The notes below the pieces were generated by a model, which was not told where the DNA came from, did not search any database, and saw only the letters and a program-made list of their open reading frames with translations. A stretch of 64,000 nucleotides of DNA from Phanerodontia chrysosporium (lineage: Eukaryota > Basidiomycota > Agaricomycetes > Polyporales > Phanerochaetaceae). Positions 38,004 to 51,800 of this stretch are shown here, piece after piece. Made by a program: the position numbers and the translations under genes. Positions within the stretch are counted from its first letter, which is position 1. Each line of letters begins with the position of its first letter. Where the stretch lies: contig MJGA01000029.1 of assembly GCA_001910725.1 (NCBI GenBank), forward strand, positions 62,001 to 126,000, given 5' to 3'.

Positions 38004-41000
38004 ATGCCACTCAACGAGGACGCTGAGGCGGGTCCGTCCAGCTCGCCCGAGACCCAGCCTCCACTACCGCGCATGGATACCCCTACCCACCCACTCATGG
38101 ACGACCGACCACCAGGAGGCACCCGCAGATCAGGCAACAAGACGCCACGCAAGGTGCAGTGGCAAGACTATGATGACGAGTCGTCGGAGCCAAGTAAGAG
38201 GGCGTTGGACGAGCATGGGCTCGATGTGCGTGTTTCCCACCGCTTCTTCGTCCGCGGCAGCGCTCACAATCCTTTACCAGCTCGCCCCATTGGAAGAACT
38301 GAAAGACGCGCTCGAGAAGCACTTCCAGTCGCCGTCCGAGTTCCCCCACGACCGCTCTCCACCGCCGACTCTGCCAGCCCCGAATCGCCCGTTGCCACCG
38401 ACAGCAAGCGACACACCGTCGGCGGCGAGACGTACATTGGCGCGAACGAAACTGCAGGCCTCCCCGGAACCGACATTGAGGCATACTCGCGCCGGCAAGC
38501 AAGCCAGCTTGTGCAGGCCCACCGTCGCGGCTTCCTAGGCCGCTTCACCCCGCGCTCCCGCTCGCAGTCGCCGGCCAGTGCCATGCGCCACCGCCGCCGA
38601 CGCACCTTCCAATCGTCGGATGTCGACACTGACGGCGAGACTGACGTCGAACAGCACGCCGAGTCTATCGCCTCGGCACCACGCCCCCGTCCCGGCACCA
38701 GTATCCTGTCGACATTGCTCTCGCTCTACGATCATGGCGCCGGTGGGCCTTCGATGCTCCATCACGTCCGCTCCTTCGAGGACTCTCGGGCAAGTTCGCT
38801 CTACGAGACCACGACGAACGATACAGACCACAGCGCGCGCGAAAGCCCTACACCCACGCCCGCAGGCAAGAGGCGTCGTCGCCCATGGGACGTCTTCAGG
38901 CGTGAGCAGCCCGAGCCGACACGACGGAGCCCAGGTGTGTTCGGTGCACTTGTGGCGAGCACGAGCAATCTGTCTGGCGCGGCGGCGCCAACCCCGAGCA
39001 CCGTTGCTCCGTCGCTGAAGCGGCCGGGGTACCATTTGTCGAGGTAAATAGGCCGTATCTACCCGTGTTCATCCCGCTCACGCCGCCCAGGTACTCTACC
39101 CGCGAAGCCGAAACACCGCGGAGTACACCTCTCCCTCCAGACGATGACTCGCCAGTCCGGCGCCCGCCCAGCGCGTACTTCGACCAGGACCAGCACACGG
39201 CGTCGTCCGCAACCCTTGCCGGATTTGGGACGGCGACGACGACACCGACCGAAGAGTCCCCGCCGGCACTGAACAAAGGCGGGCGACGGCAGAAATGGAC
39301 GCATGTGCTGAAGGATCTGCCCCGTGCGAGCTTCAGCCGGGCGGGCACGCCGACCGCAAGTACGCCTGGGAGCCCGATGACCGACAACGACGAGTGGCTC
39401 ACGAAGAAGGACTGGGAGCGGCTGCAGGAGAAGAAGGAGCGGAAGCGGCGGCGCAAGAAGGCCGAGATCTACGTGCGTGTTTCCCACCAACCACAGTGGC
39501 TGCGCGGAGTGTGCTGACGCAGGCGTGCAGATCACGCGGCACGTCGCGGAGATCATCGCGCGGCAGGAGTTCGTATGCAAGCTCGCGCGGGCGATGATGA
39601 TGTTCGGCGGGCCGAGCCACCGGCTGCAGGCGCAAATCCAGGCGACGGCGCGCGTGCTCGAGATCGAGCTGTCGTGCATGTACCTGCCGGACATGATGCT
39701 CATCTCGTTCGACGACCCGACGACGGGCACGAGCAACATCAAGCTCATCCGCCAGGGCGGCGCATTCGACATCTCGAAGCTGCAGGCGGCGTACAAGCTG
39801 TACTGGAAGGTGCGTGGTCCGTGTCGCTTTTTGGGAATGCGATGCTCATGGGTGTCTCAGGTCATTCATGATGATATCTCGGTCAAGGACGCGTCGCTTG
39901 AGCTCGACGAGCTCATGCGCAAGCCGCCGTTGTACAACAAGTGGCAACTCATCTTCTTTGGCGGCATGTGCTCCGCGTCGATTTGCAGCGTCAGCTTCAG
40001 CGGATCCTTCCTCGACTGTCTCATATCCTTTCCCCTTGGTTGCCTGCTCATTGTCATTCAACTCTTTGCCGCGCGACACGAGCTGTACTCTAACGTCTTC
40101 GAGTATGTCCATCCGCTCCCAGTGCGCGGTCCAAAATCTGACTCGTGCTTGCGACAGAATCACCGTTGCTACCCTGTTCAGCTTCCTCGCTGCTGCGCTC
40201 GCATCTACGTCATACTTCTGCTACTCTGCGGTCGCGGCCTCGTCCATCGTGCTCATCCTGCCTGGGTACATCATCCTCTGCGGCAGTCTGGAACTGTCGT
40301 CGCATAATATCGTCTCTGGCGCGGTGCGCGTCTGCTTCTCGGTCATATACTCGCTTTTCCTCGGGTTTGGGCTCGCCATCGGGTCGTCGACGTTTACGAA
40401 GATTACGAAGCACCAGCTGCCTGGCCAGGACGACGTGACATGCTCTTTGAGTCACCGCGCGGACGGCCCGTGGTACCAGCGGACGCCATCTGTCAAGTGG
40501 GGTACGGGCTCCATGTATGCTGCGCGTGCTCTGGAGCTGACCACAATTTCCAGCTATCCTGACTGTCCCGCTTTATTCCTTGTGGTTGAGCCTGCGCTTC
40601 TACGCTCCGTGGCGCCGAAAAGAGCTGGTGGGTCGACAGTCTCAGGCACTTAAAAGCGCCGCATGCTGATCATGAATCGCAGCCGCTCCTCGTGGCGATC
40701 TCATCGCTGGGCTGGGTGTGCAACCACTTCACTGGTCTCAAGTTCCCCAATCAGAGCGACATATCCGCGGCTGTCGGTGCGTTCGCCGTGGGCTTGGTTT
40801 CCAACCTCTACGCGCGTTTCTTCAACGGGAACGCGTTTGTCGTCATGGCGAGTGCACGCGCTTTTCTGTTGGCTACGCGCCACGTGCTGAAATCGCGTTC
40901 GGCTTCTAGATTACCGGCATCCTCTTCCAGCTGCCTTCTGGCGTGGCCAACGGAGGCTTGTTCACCTTCGTTTCGAAACAGGACTCGGGCCAGTCGTCGA

Positions 41001-41143
41001 ACGAAGCTTACCTCTCCGGGTTCCAGACGGCGCTGCAGCTCGTCTCCGTCTCGATTGGCCTCACGGTCGGTCTTGGCATATCGCTTGTCTGTGTCTTCCC
41101 CATCCAGTCGCGCAAGCGCGCGGCTGGCGTCTTCAGTCTGTAG
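38004..41143 (+). CDS. PRM10: Prm10/ThrE-family membrane protein (DUF1212)
   Basis: Fungal pheromone-regulated membrane protein 10 type, related to bacterial threonine/serine exporter ThrE. The ATG at 38004 sits in a good context (GCCATG); the open frame upstream begins with GTG. The N-terminal 400 or so residues are a disordered, Ser/Arg/Pro-rich cytoplasmic region. Then comes the ThrE domain: VAEIIARQEFVCKLARAMMM, GGPSHRLQ, SCMYLPDMMLISF, TSNIKLIRQGG, followed by about ten hydrophobic helices (e.g. IVLILPGYIILCGSLELSS, FALAIGSS-like FGLAIGSSTF, LLVAISSLGWVCNHF, ITGILFQLPSGVANGG), ending at 41143. The frame breaks in a CCCCC run at 38343-38347; one more C links SPSEF to PPRPLSTADSASPE. Substrate in fungi is not known. 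Converges with the P450 downstream. Confidence 0.9.
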
Positions 41144-41479
41144 TCGTGGCGCAATGCTTCGAACATTCCCCCCTTTTCCCCCTGTCTTTTGCATGTAGAC
41201 GCCACATTTCGGCATTAGAGGTTCTCCCCGCATATTTTCCAGATTTCTTCCCTCGCAAGCCTATACATAGACACCACGAACGTTTTCCTTTCTCTGTAGC
41301 AATACGTTTGTAGGGCCTGGTCCATTCTTCGCCTAGATCTTTGCGCATCTATCTCCACGCTTGTGTGTAGCACTACCACGTCGCATGCCATCCTCCTTCT
41401 GTCTGTCGTGTACTAACAATGGATATACTAAAAGTCAGATATAGTGATGCTGTGCGCTTCGAACTTGCGACGCGATCGC
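41144..41479. other. Convergent intergenic region
   Basis: 3' ends of the Prm10-like gene and the second P450; pyrimidine-rich, no gene seen. Confidence 0.5.
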
Positions 41480-43412
41480 TTAGGTCTGCCGCTTCTTGAG
41501 GTCGACTGTCGCGATGGGGTTGGCCAACAACGAGTGGCGGATCCACCGTCCGGGCGGGACGGACGTCTGGGGGCGGATGTCGTACGTGTGCAGGACGTGG
41601 GCCATCATCAGCTTGAGCTCGTTCACGGCGAAGAAGCGTCCGGGGCTGCGGCGGGTCGTCAGCGGCGGGGTGCTCTTCGCAGCAGCGAGAACAGAAAAAC
41701 GCACCAGGCGTGCTTGCCGTGCCCGAAGGCGAGGTACTCGGCGCTGGTGTGCACCATCTGGTGCTTGATGCTCGCGTCGGCATCCGCGGCGCGCAGGCGC
41801 GCGAAGCGCCACGGGTCGAAGGCGTCCGCGTCCGGCACGTAGAGCGCCGCGTCGTGGTGTATCGGGCGCGACGCGGCCATGACGAGCGTGCCCCGCGGGA
41901 TGCGCGTCCCGTCGGAAAAGGTGTAGTCCTGCAGCGCGACGCGCGACATCGTCACTAGGTGCCGTGGGGTCAGCGGGTGCTAGTGAGGGGGGAAGGGTGA
42001 AGGGGCGTACGTGCACCGAGGCCGTGCAGCCGCTGGCACTCCTTCATGAAGCTGTCGAGCTTGCGCATGCGCTGCACGGCGGCCTTCGTCCAGCCCTCTT
42101 CGCGGACGACCTCTTCGATCTCTTCGCGCAGTGGGGCGATGCATTCGGGGTGTGCGGCCAGCATATTCACAGCGTGTGTAAAGCTCTGGAACACCGGCTC
42201 AGCCACGAGGGGACAGCGGACACGATTGTGGCGCACCATGGACGAGGTGTGGATAGCGGCAAAGTTGACGATAAGGATGCGCAGCACAAGGCCCTCGACC
42301 GTGCGCTCGTCCTCGTTGGCCTCCTCGATGAGCCACTGGATCATGTCCTCCTATCCGTGGTCAAACGCTACGTCACACCTGTTCGACAGCGGCCTGCGCA
42401 GGGGATGTTCGTACCGGTTTATCGGGCCAGTTGCCGCCACGCTCCCTGAGCTGCGCGAGCCGGTCTTCCACCAGCTTGCCGATGATCGCCTTGCCCTCCT
42501 CGACACGTTTGGACACAGGAGAGACCAGCCGGCCGACGAGGCTGTGCCGCGCACGTTAGCCAGCCCCTCGGACGCACAGGAGACAGGCACCTACGGCTTG
42601 AGCGCCCTCGGCGTGAGGTGCAGCGCGACACCCGTCTTGACGACGTCCGTAGCGAAGCGGACGGCGAGCGCGCAGAACGCAGGGTCCCGGCAGTACGGCA
42701 GGCCGACGAAGACCCTGTTGCTCGTGCGGCTGACGACCTGCATGACCGTCGGGACGACGCGCACGCTCGTCCACGTGTCGGACGGGGGCACGAGGTCGGT
42801 GAACGACTGCACGATCTCATCGTGGATGTCGGCGAAGAGCGGGGTCAGGTGCCGCGTGAGCTGTGTGCGGATGACGGGGATGTGATACTCATGCTCGACG
42901 GCCTCGCGCCCGAACGTGTAGTCGAGCTGCAGCGACTGTGCGGGGCGTCAGCGGCGGACCTGATCACGAGGACTGTAACACACGTAGCGGATGCCCTCGT
43001 GGAACGATAGCACGTCTTCTGGTGCCTTGCGCAGCTCCTCGACGAGCGAAGGACTCGTAACGACGACAGTCCAGCGGTTGAGGTCAGCGATGCGGAAGAT
43101 GCGGCCTTTGTACTGTATGCTACCGGTCAGATTCTGGTACACAGACCGCATGCTCTCGCACGCACTTTGCGGTAGCCCTCCTCGATTATTTGCGGTGCAT
43201 CACCCCGAATATACTTGTAAGCGGCGTACCAGGAGCTAATGGGACCTGTCGGGCCCGGACTGGGTATATGCTATAGGTTGTCAAATCAGTTACGACTGCA
43301 ATAACAGAGAGCCTTCCTCACGCACCTGTAGCTTGTCCTGACGTAGATAGTATGCGATAAAAGCGAACGAAATAAGCCCACTGATGAGTGAGATCGAGTC
43401 GATGGATATCAT
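41480..43412 (-). CDS. Cytochrome P450 monooxygenase (copy 2)
   Basis: Same P450 type as the gene at 22591-24657. Start MISIDSISLISGLISFAFIA is a membrane anchor. An intron then leads to SPGPTGPISSWYAAYKYI, EEGYRK joined to YKGRIFRIADLNRW, and LSFHEGIRY. I-helix FAAIHTSSM, ExxR in MKECQR, FDPWRF, and FGHGKHACPGRFF with the haem Cys codon split by an intron at the same place as copy 1. It ends LKKRQT at 41480. Shared intron positions and motifs show the two P450s are paralogues, but they are clearly diverged (unlike the peroxidase pair), so the duplication is older. A hydroxylase of a hydrophobic substrate in the endoplasmic reticulum is expected; substrate unknown. Confidence 0.92.
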
Positions 43413-43860
43413 GTCGGGTGACAGAGTCAGGCAAGAAAAGCTGGGCGCGACGACGACGTTCGGTTTGGCCGCAAGATATAGCGGGGGCACAAGCGGACAC
43501 GACCGAAACAGGGTGAACCTACTATTGCTCTGGTGGGACAAGGTGGCTTCGGGCGGGGTTCAGACAGGAGCCGAAACATGTTTAGACTCCCCATGCGCAT
43601 CAAACGCCACGAAGGCCTCACCCAAATGGACTGCGGTCCGCGCCGATAAGTCACAAGGGCGGGCCCTTGGGTGTGCAACTACGGGCCATGGGGTGCAAAT
43701 ACAAGCCAAGGTGATGGAGCAACGATGGACAGCTGTGTATTCGCAGCATATGTCATGCTCAGCACACGAGACGAAGTACTGTCGCGTAGCACCACGCCTC
43801 CGGTGCGATAGCGAGGCCGTACGCATCTGCTCGCGGCTCCGACGGGCCCAACGGCGTGCG
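43413..43860. other. Short intergenic region
   Basis: Between the P450 start and the stop of the acetamidase/formamidase gene, both on the minus strand. It should hold the P450 promoter; nothing else is seen. Confidence 0.45.
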
Positions 43861-45088
43861 TCACGCGGACGAGTGTCCAAAAATCGACTTGGGCATCATC
43901 ATCCCGATCTGCGCGCAGCGGTGTGAGCGGCAGGGCCGGCGCAGCGAGGCGCGGGGGACGTACGACATAGTTGGGCATGTCGACGACCTCGTGCATGCGC
44001 AGGTCGCCTGCGACGCTGCAGAGCATGTACGCCTCCTCTCTGCTCAGGCCGTGCTCGGCCTGGAGCACAGCGATCATGTGGCGCACTGCGTCGCGCGTGG
44101 CTTCGCGGATGTCTGTGAACGCGCGTGCGATGTGAGCACTGGCAGTGGGGTAGCGTTTCTTAGATAAAGCAGTACACACCCGGGCCGATGCCGGTCGTGC
44201 AGTAGTAACCGTTCGGATCGTCTGAGCCGCGCGGCGTTGAGAAATGTGGCGTCTTAACATGGGGCTTGTCCTTCAGGACCGTGAGGCGCACGGTCGTCTT
44301 CATCGGGGCTCAATGGCGGTGCCGCAAACCTCTATATAGGTTTGTTGTAGATGCGACGACTGAACAAGAACAGTGTGACCGACCTCCGTCTCCTTGGGCA
44401 GCATGTCCGTCCTGAGCACCCATGTGTCAGGTTCGCCATTCTATGGCGATACGCGATACGAGTACTTACACCAGTAGAGAATAATGCACCTTCGACTTGC
44501 ACGGGAAGATACAGGGTGGTGCCCTTGGTCAAGTGCTTGGTGTCCACGTTACCTCCCGTGGCGTATGGAGGAATCGTCGAGTGGGGCCTTTCGCAGCCAG
44601 CGCGACACCCATCTCGCCGGCGAACGGCCTCAGCGGGATCTTGATGCCCTTGAGCTTGTCGAACCAGGCGAAGTCCTGGCCGGCGGGTAGGTCCCAAATC
44701 TTCAGCGTCGGCGTCGTAAACTCGTCTGCCAGCAGCCCGAATCCAGGTAGAATCCCCGTCCAGCCCCACTCCGCCGTGCTGACCTCGAGGACGTCTACCT
44801 GCAGCGTGTCGCCCGGCTGCGCGTTCTCAACATAGATAGGACCATTGACTTGGTCGAGCGTCGAGATCTCGAGAGTGCGCAGGGAGCTCGCAACGGTCGC
44901 AGGTGTGATCTGTCCGTTGGATGCGTCCAAGCAGTCAAAGCTCACGACGTCCCCTGACTTGATACGAGCGACTGGAGGGATGCTAGCCGTAACAGCTCGG
45001 CACAGGAGACATAGGGACCAGTTCACAGTACGAACCTGTTGTCCCATGCCAGATGACACTGCGAGCGCTTGATAGAGTGAATGGACAT
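43861..45088 (-). CDS. Acetamidase/formamidase (FmdA/AmdA family)
   Basis: Amidohydrolase releasing ammonia from formamide or short amides. Assembled from exons: MSIHSIKRSQC joined in phase to HLAWDNSIPPVARIKSGDVV; NGPIYVENAQPGDTLQVDVL; TAEWGWTGILPGFGLLADEF; PPYATGGNVDTKHLTKGTTL; VEGALFSTG to DGHAAQGDGEVCGTAIE; FSTPRGSDDPNGYYCTTGIG; DIREATRDAVRHMIAVLQ; EEAYMLCSVAGDLRMHEVVD; MPNYV to IGMMMPKSIFGHSSA, stop at 43861. These are the conserved blocks of the family, including NxDxKxL and the GDGE segment of the metal site. Two frame breaks lie in GGGG runs (plus strand) at 44583-44586 and 44305-44308; one added base at each restores the conserved sequence. Probably nitrogen scavenging, inferred from family. 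Confidence 0.88.
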
Positions 45089-45672
45089 GGCTCGCGAATG
45101 CACAGCGAGACCTCGAGCTGAGGGCCCAGCTTTCCCGATGCCAGAGCTTTATGTACTCGGGCATGGGAAATGGAATTGAAGCACATGTCGTTCGGGAGTC
45201 GGATACCCGCCAATCCCAAGATAACAAGATAAAGCAGCGTTCCGTGCGATCGCCGTCGCTGTCGTGTCTCAGCAGAAGTTAGATGATATAGCGAGGAGTG
45301 TGTGGTGAACCTGAATGTCCTTCCACCTAGGCCTCAATTTGAGCACCTCGGGCATTTTGCCCTGTTCTTACCATAAGCAGCCGATTTTGTAACCAATGAG
45401 CTACGTTTTGCGGGATAGTGTACCATACATAGAAATTATGGTCTTTGGCGTCACTCACGCATGCTGTCGAACACAAGTTCTGGTCATTGCGCTCTTGTGG
45501 CCTTGCCCACCTCCACATCCACTTTCTTACCTCCACACTAAAGCTAGAGTGCAGGCAGTCTATTTGAAGCCTCTAGTTGGCGCACGGCATACACGCTTTC
45601 TTGGACTGCACTGTTTCTAACACGTCTCGCCATCCGAGTTCAGTCAATTTCCTACCGTCCCCTCACTAGGCC
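45089..45672. other. Divergent intergenic region
   Basis: Separates the minus-strand acetamidase from plus-strand NUP84. It should carry both promoters; pyrimidine-rich tracts near 45490-45540 and 45600-45670 fit a fungal promoter or start region. No gene seen. Confidence 0.45.
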
Positions 45673-48522
45673 ATGGCAGACTCGACTCTGTACGCCTCCT
45701 GCGCGGAGGCCCTGACTCTGGCTCAAGCCAACAAAGATGATCTCGCGTCGCTGCTCGACCCTGAACAGGGCTTCGCCCCCAAAATGCGGCAAATCTGCCA
45801 GGCCCAGCTCGCGGAGGCGCAGGACAGACCGGACAAGTACTCGATAGAGGAGCTCGAGGCGTTGCGGATGGAGAGCGACACATGGGGCTTGCTGCAGGCC
45901 GTCATGCCGTGAGTGCGGTGGGCTGCTCGGCGCCGTGTTCTGACTGACGTCCGGCAGCATGCGCAAGACCGCGTACCCGTCGTACCCGCGGGCCGCGCAG
46001 CTGCTCGCGGAGAACCCGTACACGCCCCCCTCGACGCTCGCACAGGCGATCATGCACGCGTCGCGACTGCTCGCCGAGCTCGTCGTCGTGCGCGAGTGGC
46101 TGCACGAGACCGCGCCGCAGCCCGCGTCGGTCGACGCGACCACGGGCTACTGGAAGTTCACGAAGCACCAGCTCATGCAGGCGCTGCGCATGAACAAGAC
46201 GCCGGGCCTCGGTGGCATGGACCCCGACGCGGTCAACCGTGAAGAGGAGGGCACCCTTGCGCCGGACGACGCGGTGAGTGGCCCACGCGTCGTGGCCCTC
46301 CGGAACGCGACCTGATGTCTTTTGCAGACATACGAGAAGGCCCTTACCTACGCGTTGTACGCTCACGTACGCGCAGGAAGACTCGATGAGGCAGTGAAAC
46401 TGTGTAGAAAGGCGCATCAACCATGGCGTGCTGCGAGTATAAGGGGGTCGACGTTGTTCCAGTGGCGCGCAATAGGTACGTCAGCCACAAGTTCACCGTA
46501 TTTCGTATGGTTACTAACGCAAGCCCTAGCAAACGAACCAAGAGAAGATGACGCTATGGACGAGTCTGGAGATTTCGACGTGTGGCGGGGGAACAAAAGG
46601 CGGAAGCTGTGGAAGTCGGCATGCATTGCCGCTGCCCTCAACGTATGTCACTTGGTTCCTGTGCTCTGCGTCTCGCTTATCGATGCACACAGCCCAACCT
46701 GACAACAACAGAGCGTGCACTCTACGCAGCTCTGGCTCCCAGCCCGCAGACCGCCTCGAACCTCAAGGCCGCCTGCCGGACATGGTCCGACCATCTATGG
46801 GCACAAATCAGCGTCGTCTGCGAAGAGAAAGAAAGTCAGGAGATGGCGCGCCTCCGCGCAAGCTTCTGGGAGAACCCGTCAGATATGGACCTCGACGCCT
46901 CCATGGACGATAATGACGAGGCGGAAGAAGAAGAGTGGGAGCAGGAAGTGGTCGACTCGCTAGAGTCCCTGGCGAACATATCTGTAGAAGAAGGGTGCGT
47001 TTGTCGCCGCTTTTCGCGCTACTTGGCCTGAGTATATGCGCAGCGCTCCGTCAGACAACCCTTACCACATATCTCAGCTCAACATTATTCTCGACCGGAC
47101 GGACGCGCTCCTCGAAGCTTTTGCTACGGGACTTCAGGAAGGCCGCTATGATCCAGAGTCTCCTGAGTGAGTGTGTTGTATCTGTCTTTCGACCATAAGT
47201 CGTTGACCCCTTGTCAGCTATCCAACCATGACTCGGTTCTTTGCCCACCTGTGCCTCTTCCTCCAGCTGATTGACATGTCGCCACCACCACTAGCTACTC
47301 AGGTCATTCTCGAGGCGTATCTCCAAGTTCTCGAGGTCAGACTCTCATCGTGCATCCACTCCGTGAGCACATACTGACATCCTGCAGGCCGCGGGTCAGC
47401 GGGAACTGATTGCAATGTACGCCGGTGCTCTGGGCGACAACGCGGTAGAGCGATACGCGATGTTCTTGACATCGCTCGAGCTATCTGCGGACCTCTCAGA
47501 GCGCCGACTCGCGCTCACTCGCGCAAGGGACCACGGACTCGATATGGAGCGGGTCGCGATTGTTACCGCCGAGCGGACGATTGAGAAGGCGTTCTCGGTG
47601 AGTATTTGCGTGCATTCAGATTATTTTGGCTGGAGTTGACCACGATACGCTCAGCTCTTGCCTCCTGCAAAGGCCCATTACCGTCTGTAATTGGCTTGCA
47701 GTCACTACCGTCAGATTCTGAGCTTCTCTTGGTGCGGTCGCTGGAATGGACGACGTACATGGAGTCTACATATGATACCGCCCTGGAGCAAGCAAACGTT
47801 ATCTTACGATACCTGCTCGGTATGTGACATCCAACACACAACCCACGACGCCGGACTACTGCTTACACAAGCACTGCAGGTTGCGGCCGCGTACAGGTCG
47901 CCAAATCCGTTATCGAGGTGCTACCTACTGATCTGAGCACGATCCGGGACCCGGAGGAGCGCGCGACGGAGTTTCTGCATTATCGGCAGTTCTTCATGGT
48001 CTGGGACGCGCTCGAGCGCGTCGTCGAGACGCAGGCGCTCGAGGCGCCGCAGATGACGCGCGAGACGCGCGCGGAGTGGCTCGCGGACTACCGCAGCACG
48101 CTCGACGCAGCACGCGAGCGCGTCGTGCGGCTGCTCACGACCGAGTGGCTCGTCCCCGACGGCGAGCGCGGCGCGGGCGACCGCCGGACGAAGGAGCTGC
48201 TGCGCATCCGCCAGGTGTTCGTCCCGGAGCTCATCATCCGCCTGCACGCGATGCTGTTTAGCTCGCGCACGCGCATCCCCGGGTGCGTTTCCGTTGCGCC
48301 GCTCTCTGGTTTGTGATGGCGCTGACGACCGAGAGTTGCAGGAACCTCAAGCATGCGCTCGAGCTGGCAAACATCGTTGCGGACTCGCGGTACCGCCTCT
48401 ACGACGACTTTGCGGACCAGCCCGGGCGCCGGCTTGGTGACTACCTTGGGGCGGTCCGTCAGGCAGTGCTTGGAGGTCTGGAGGGTGGTGGCTCGGATCC
48501 GTTCAGAGTGTTGACACTGTGA
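45673..48522 (+). CDS. NUP84: Nucleoporin Nup84/Nup107
   Basis: Scaffold protein of the Y-shaped nuclear pore subcomplex (Nup84/Nup107-160 complex), an all-helical protein. It starts MADSTLYASCAEAL. Recognisable blocks: TYEKALTYALYAHVRAGRLD then EAVKLCRKAHQPWRAAS (the conserved LCR...QPWRAAS signature), WRGNKRRKLWKSAC, ERALYAALAPSPQTASNLK, TWSDHLWAQISVVCE, an acidic stretch, FFAHLCLFLQLIDM, ELIAMYAGALGDNAVERYA, and a C-terminal helical part ending SDPFRVLTL at 48522. About eight introns of 50-70 nt. Downstream PLD starts 300 bases away on the same strand. Confidence 0.9.
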
Positions 48523-48821
48523 CCGTATGTACTGAGATTGTGGAGAAAGATATAAGAGCCGCGTCGGAGGCGCATCATTGATGCGTACATCGCCATGTTT
48601 GGGAACGTCGGCGTCTCCACCGCTGCTCCGCAATGCGGAGGCGGTGTTTCCACCCTAGCGACCGCGCCGAGAGGAAATTGGGGTTTGCGGCGAAGTGAAG
48701 CATGCGGTGCAGCGTCGTCTCGGCGCCGTCATCGATCCAGCTGCGGGTTTCCGTATCAGCGTCCGGCTAAGAGCATGCCATCAAGATCAGGACAATTCCT
48801 CGTCCTTGCCATCGTACCGCC

Positions 48822-51800
48822 ATGTCGTTCTTCAGCAAGCTCGCTGAGGGCGCAGACAAGCTCGTCTCGAAGGCCGAAGAGGGTGTTTGGCACGCTCGCA
48901 ACTCTGCCATCGGTACTGTACTCTGCTGCTTCCATTTCCGCCGCGTCCTCAGAAGCTGTTTCAGGTCTCCTAAACCCGAATCGCAGGCATGACGACCCCG
49001 AGGAGCAACGAATCGACATGATTCGTGCCGAAATCAATGCCAGCCATCGTTTCCACTCGTTTGCTGACCAGCGGTCTCACAACTTTGTTAAATGGTCTGT
49101 GCAGCAGGCCCGTAGCATCTCGCGCTCCAACCTACTGATGCACGCGTCGTTTCAGGCACGTTGACGGTCATGACTACATGTACGCGCTCTCTGAGATGCT
49201 AGAGAGTGCCCGTGAAGTGATCTACATCCTTGTAAGTATGCTGCCTCCCGCTTGCAAAATAGGGGAATGATGGCATGGCACGTATCGGACGGGGCACTCC
49301 ATCGTAGTTTAGGTGCTGCGCGGAGGGACGTGCTCGTTGCCACCCTGCACGCAGCAATTATCAATCTCCCGCCCAGATGCTAAAGTTCGTCATCATGTAG
49401 GATTGGTGGCTCACGCCGGAGCTCTACCTGCGCCGGCCCCCCGCATACAACGAGCAATGGCGCCTCGACCGCATCCTGAAGCGGAAGGCCGAACAAGGCG
49501 TCAAGATCTATGTCGTAGTCTACAAGGAGGTAATCCCGCTCAACACGTACAGCCCGAGCCGTTGCTGAACCTCGCACAGGTGACGCAGACGATGTCGATG
49601 AGCTCGAGCCACACGAAGCACGCTCTCGAGGCGCTGCACCCGAACATCGCGTGCATGCGGCACCCGGACCACATCGGCAGCAAAGGTATTTCTCTTTCCG
49701 AACGCGCGCAGCAGCCTAGGTTTTCTCACCGGCCGTCATGCAGACGACGTCGAGTTCTGGTCGCATCACGAGAAGGTCGTCGTTGTCGACCAGCACCGGG
49801 CGTGCATCGGCGGGCTGGATCTTTGTTTTGGCCGCTGGGACACGCACACGCACCCGCTCGCGGACGTGCACCCAACGCACTTCGCGGAGACGCTCTTCCC
49901 GGGCCAGGACTACAATAACGCGCGCGTGCTCGACTTCAAGGTGGGGCTACTGCCGTCTTTCTGCGTGACAAGCGCGGGCTAACGGCGCCGCAGGACGTTA
50001 GCCAGGTCGCGAACAACGGAATTAGCATCTTGGACACCCCGCGCATGCCGTGGCACGATGTACGCTGCCCACTGCCTATTGTGAGCTGCGCTGCTGACTG
50101 CTTCGTCAGGTGCACATGACGCTCTGCGGCCCCGTCGTGCTCGATATCGTGCAGCACTTTGTCGAACGCTGGAACGAGATCAAGAAGCGCAAGGTGAGCA
50201 TATCGGCCAGTCAGCCAGGAGCAGCATCTAACACCGCTGCAGTACAGGCATGAGGAGTAAGTCCCCTGCGCTCCCTGCGTCTGCACCGCTCATAAATGCG
50301 GAAAGACACTACGACTGGCTCGCGCTGCCGCATGACATCGAGGTGGCGCCGGAGGAGAGTGTCGCGCGGCACCCGCTGCGCGAGCACTGGCACGCCATGG
50401 GGCGGCGCTTCAAGCAGCGCTTTCACCGGCGGCACGGCGACTGGTTCCCGGAGGAGGACGAGGACCCGACGGCGTACCAACGCCCGCCGAACGGGACGTG
50501 CCGCGTGCAGGCCGTGCGCAGCGTCTCCGACTGGAGCCACGGCGTCCTGACCGAGAAGAGTATACAGAATGCTTGTACGTGCGGCAACACGCGTCTGGGG
50601 AGAGTACGGGCTGAACACTGTTGTGCAGATTGCCAACTTATCCTAGAGGCTAGCCACTTCATCTATATCGGTAAGCTCTGATTTGAATGGTGCATTCATC
50701 CGGCGGAAGCTCACAATTGTTGCAGAGAACCAGTTCTTGTAAGTTGTGTCTGACGTGTCGGGTTTACCTCGCGTCTCACCTGTCTGCAGCATCTCCTCTA
50801 CAACCACGGATGATCCCGTCAAGAACCAGATTGCGAGCGCTCTCGTCCAGCGTATCCTGCAAGCCGCGAGGGCTGGCCAGAAGTTCAAGGTAACACTTGC
50901 CGTGTTCGGTCCCGCATACATCAGATTGAGACCCGTATAGGTTGTGGTGGTCATTCCCGAAGTCCCTGGCTTTGCAGGCAACATCAAGGACGCCTCATCG
51001 GTACAGACCATCATGGCTGCGCAGTATAGAACCATCAACAGGGGCGGCCACAGTATCTACGAGGAAATCCGGAAGGCAGGATTCGAGCCGTAAGCTGTTT
51101 GTTGGTTATTGGTAGGCGACTACATCGCTCATGATATCAGATTGGACTATATCCGCTTCTACCACTTGAGAGCATATGACCGGATCAACGCCCCTTATCG
51201 TGAGTTCCAAGTCATTGAGCTGGCGCAGAATTAACGTAGCCATGCAGCGTCGTTCATCAAGCAGATGGAAGACGCCAGCGGGATCAAATTCCAGCAGGCG
51301 ATGGTCGCCCTCGCGCGGCAGTGGGTCGGGCATTCCGAGGACGGCACGCCGCAGCAGCAGACGGTGACGATTGTCCTGCCGGACGAGACCGCGAACTCGT
51401 CGGCCGGCGTCGAGGGCAACAAGAGCGGGCTCAAGACCGAGTCGTACCCGCTCCCGCAGAGCGTCGAAGAGGCGCGCGCGATCATCGAGCGCTTCCAGCA
51501 CGGCGCGGACGCGCTGCGCAGCGACGAGGACGTGTCGGACAATGTGGTGCAGCATATGCTCAGCGACAAGACGAGCCTGCTCGACGAGAAGTGGCTCGGC
51601 AGCGAGGAGGAAGAAAGGAACGCTTACGTCTCCGAGTTGCTGTACATCCACTCGAAGGTCATGATCGTCGATGACCGCCGTGTCATCGTGAGTAGGTTGC
51701 TGATGCCCTTCTGGATCGTTGCTGAATCACTTTGTGCAGATGGGCTCTGCAAACATCAATGACCGTAGCCAAAAGGTCAGTGGGGCGCTATGGGGACCAA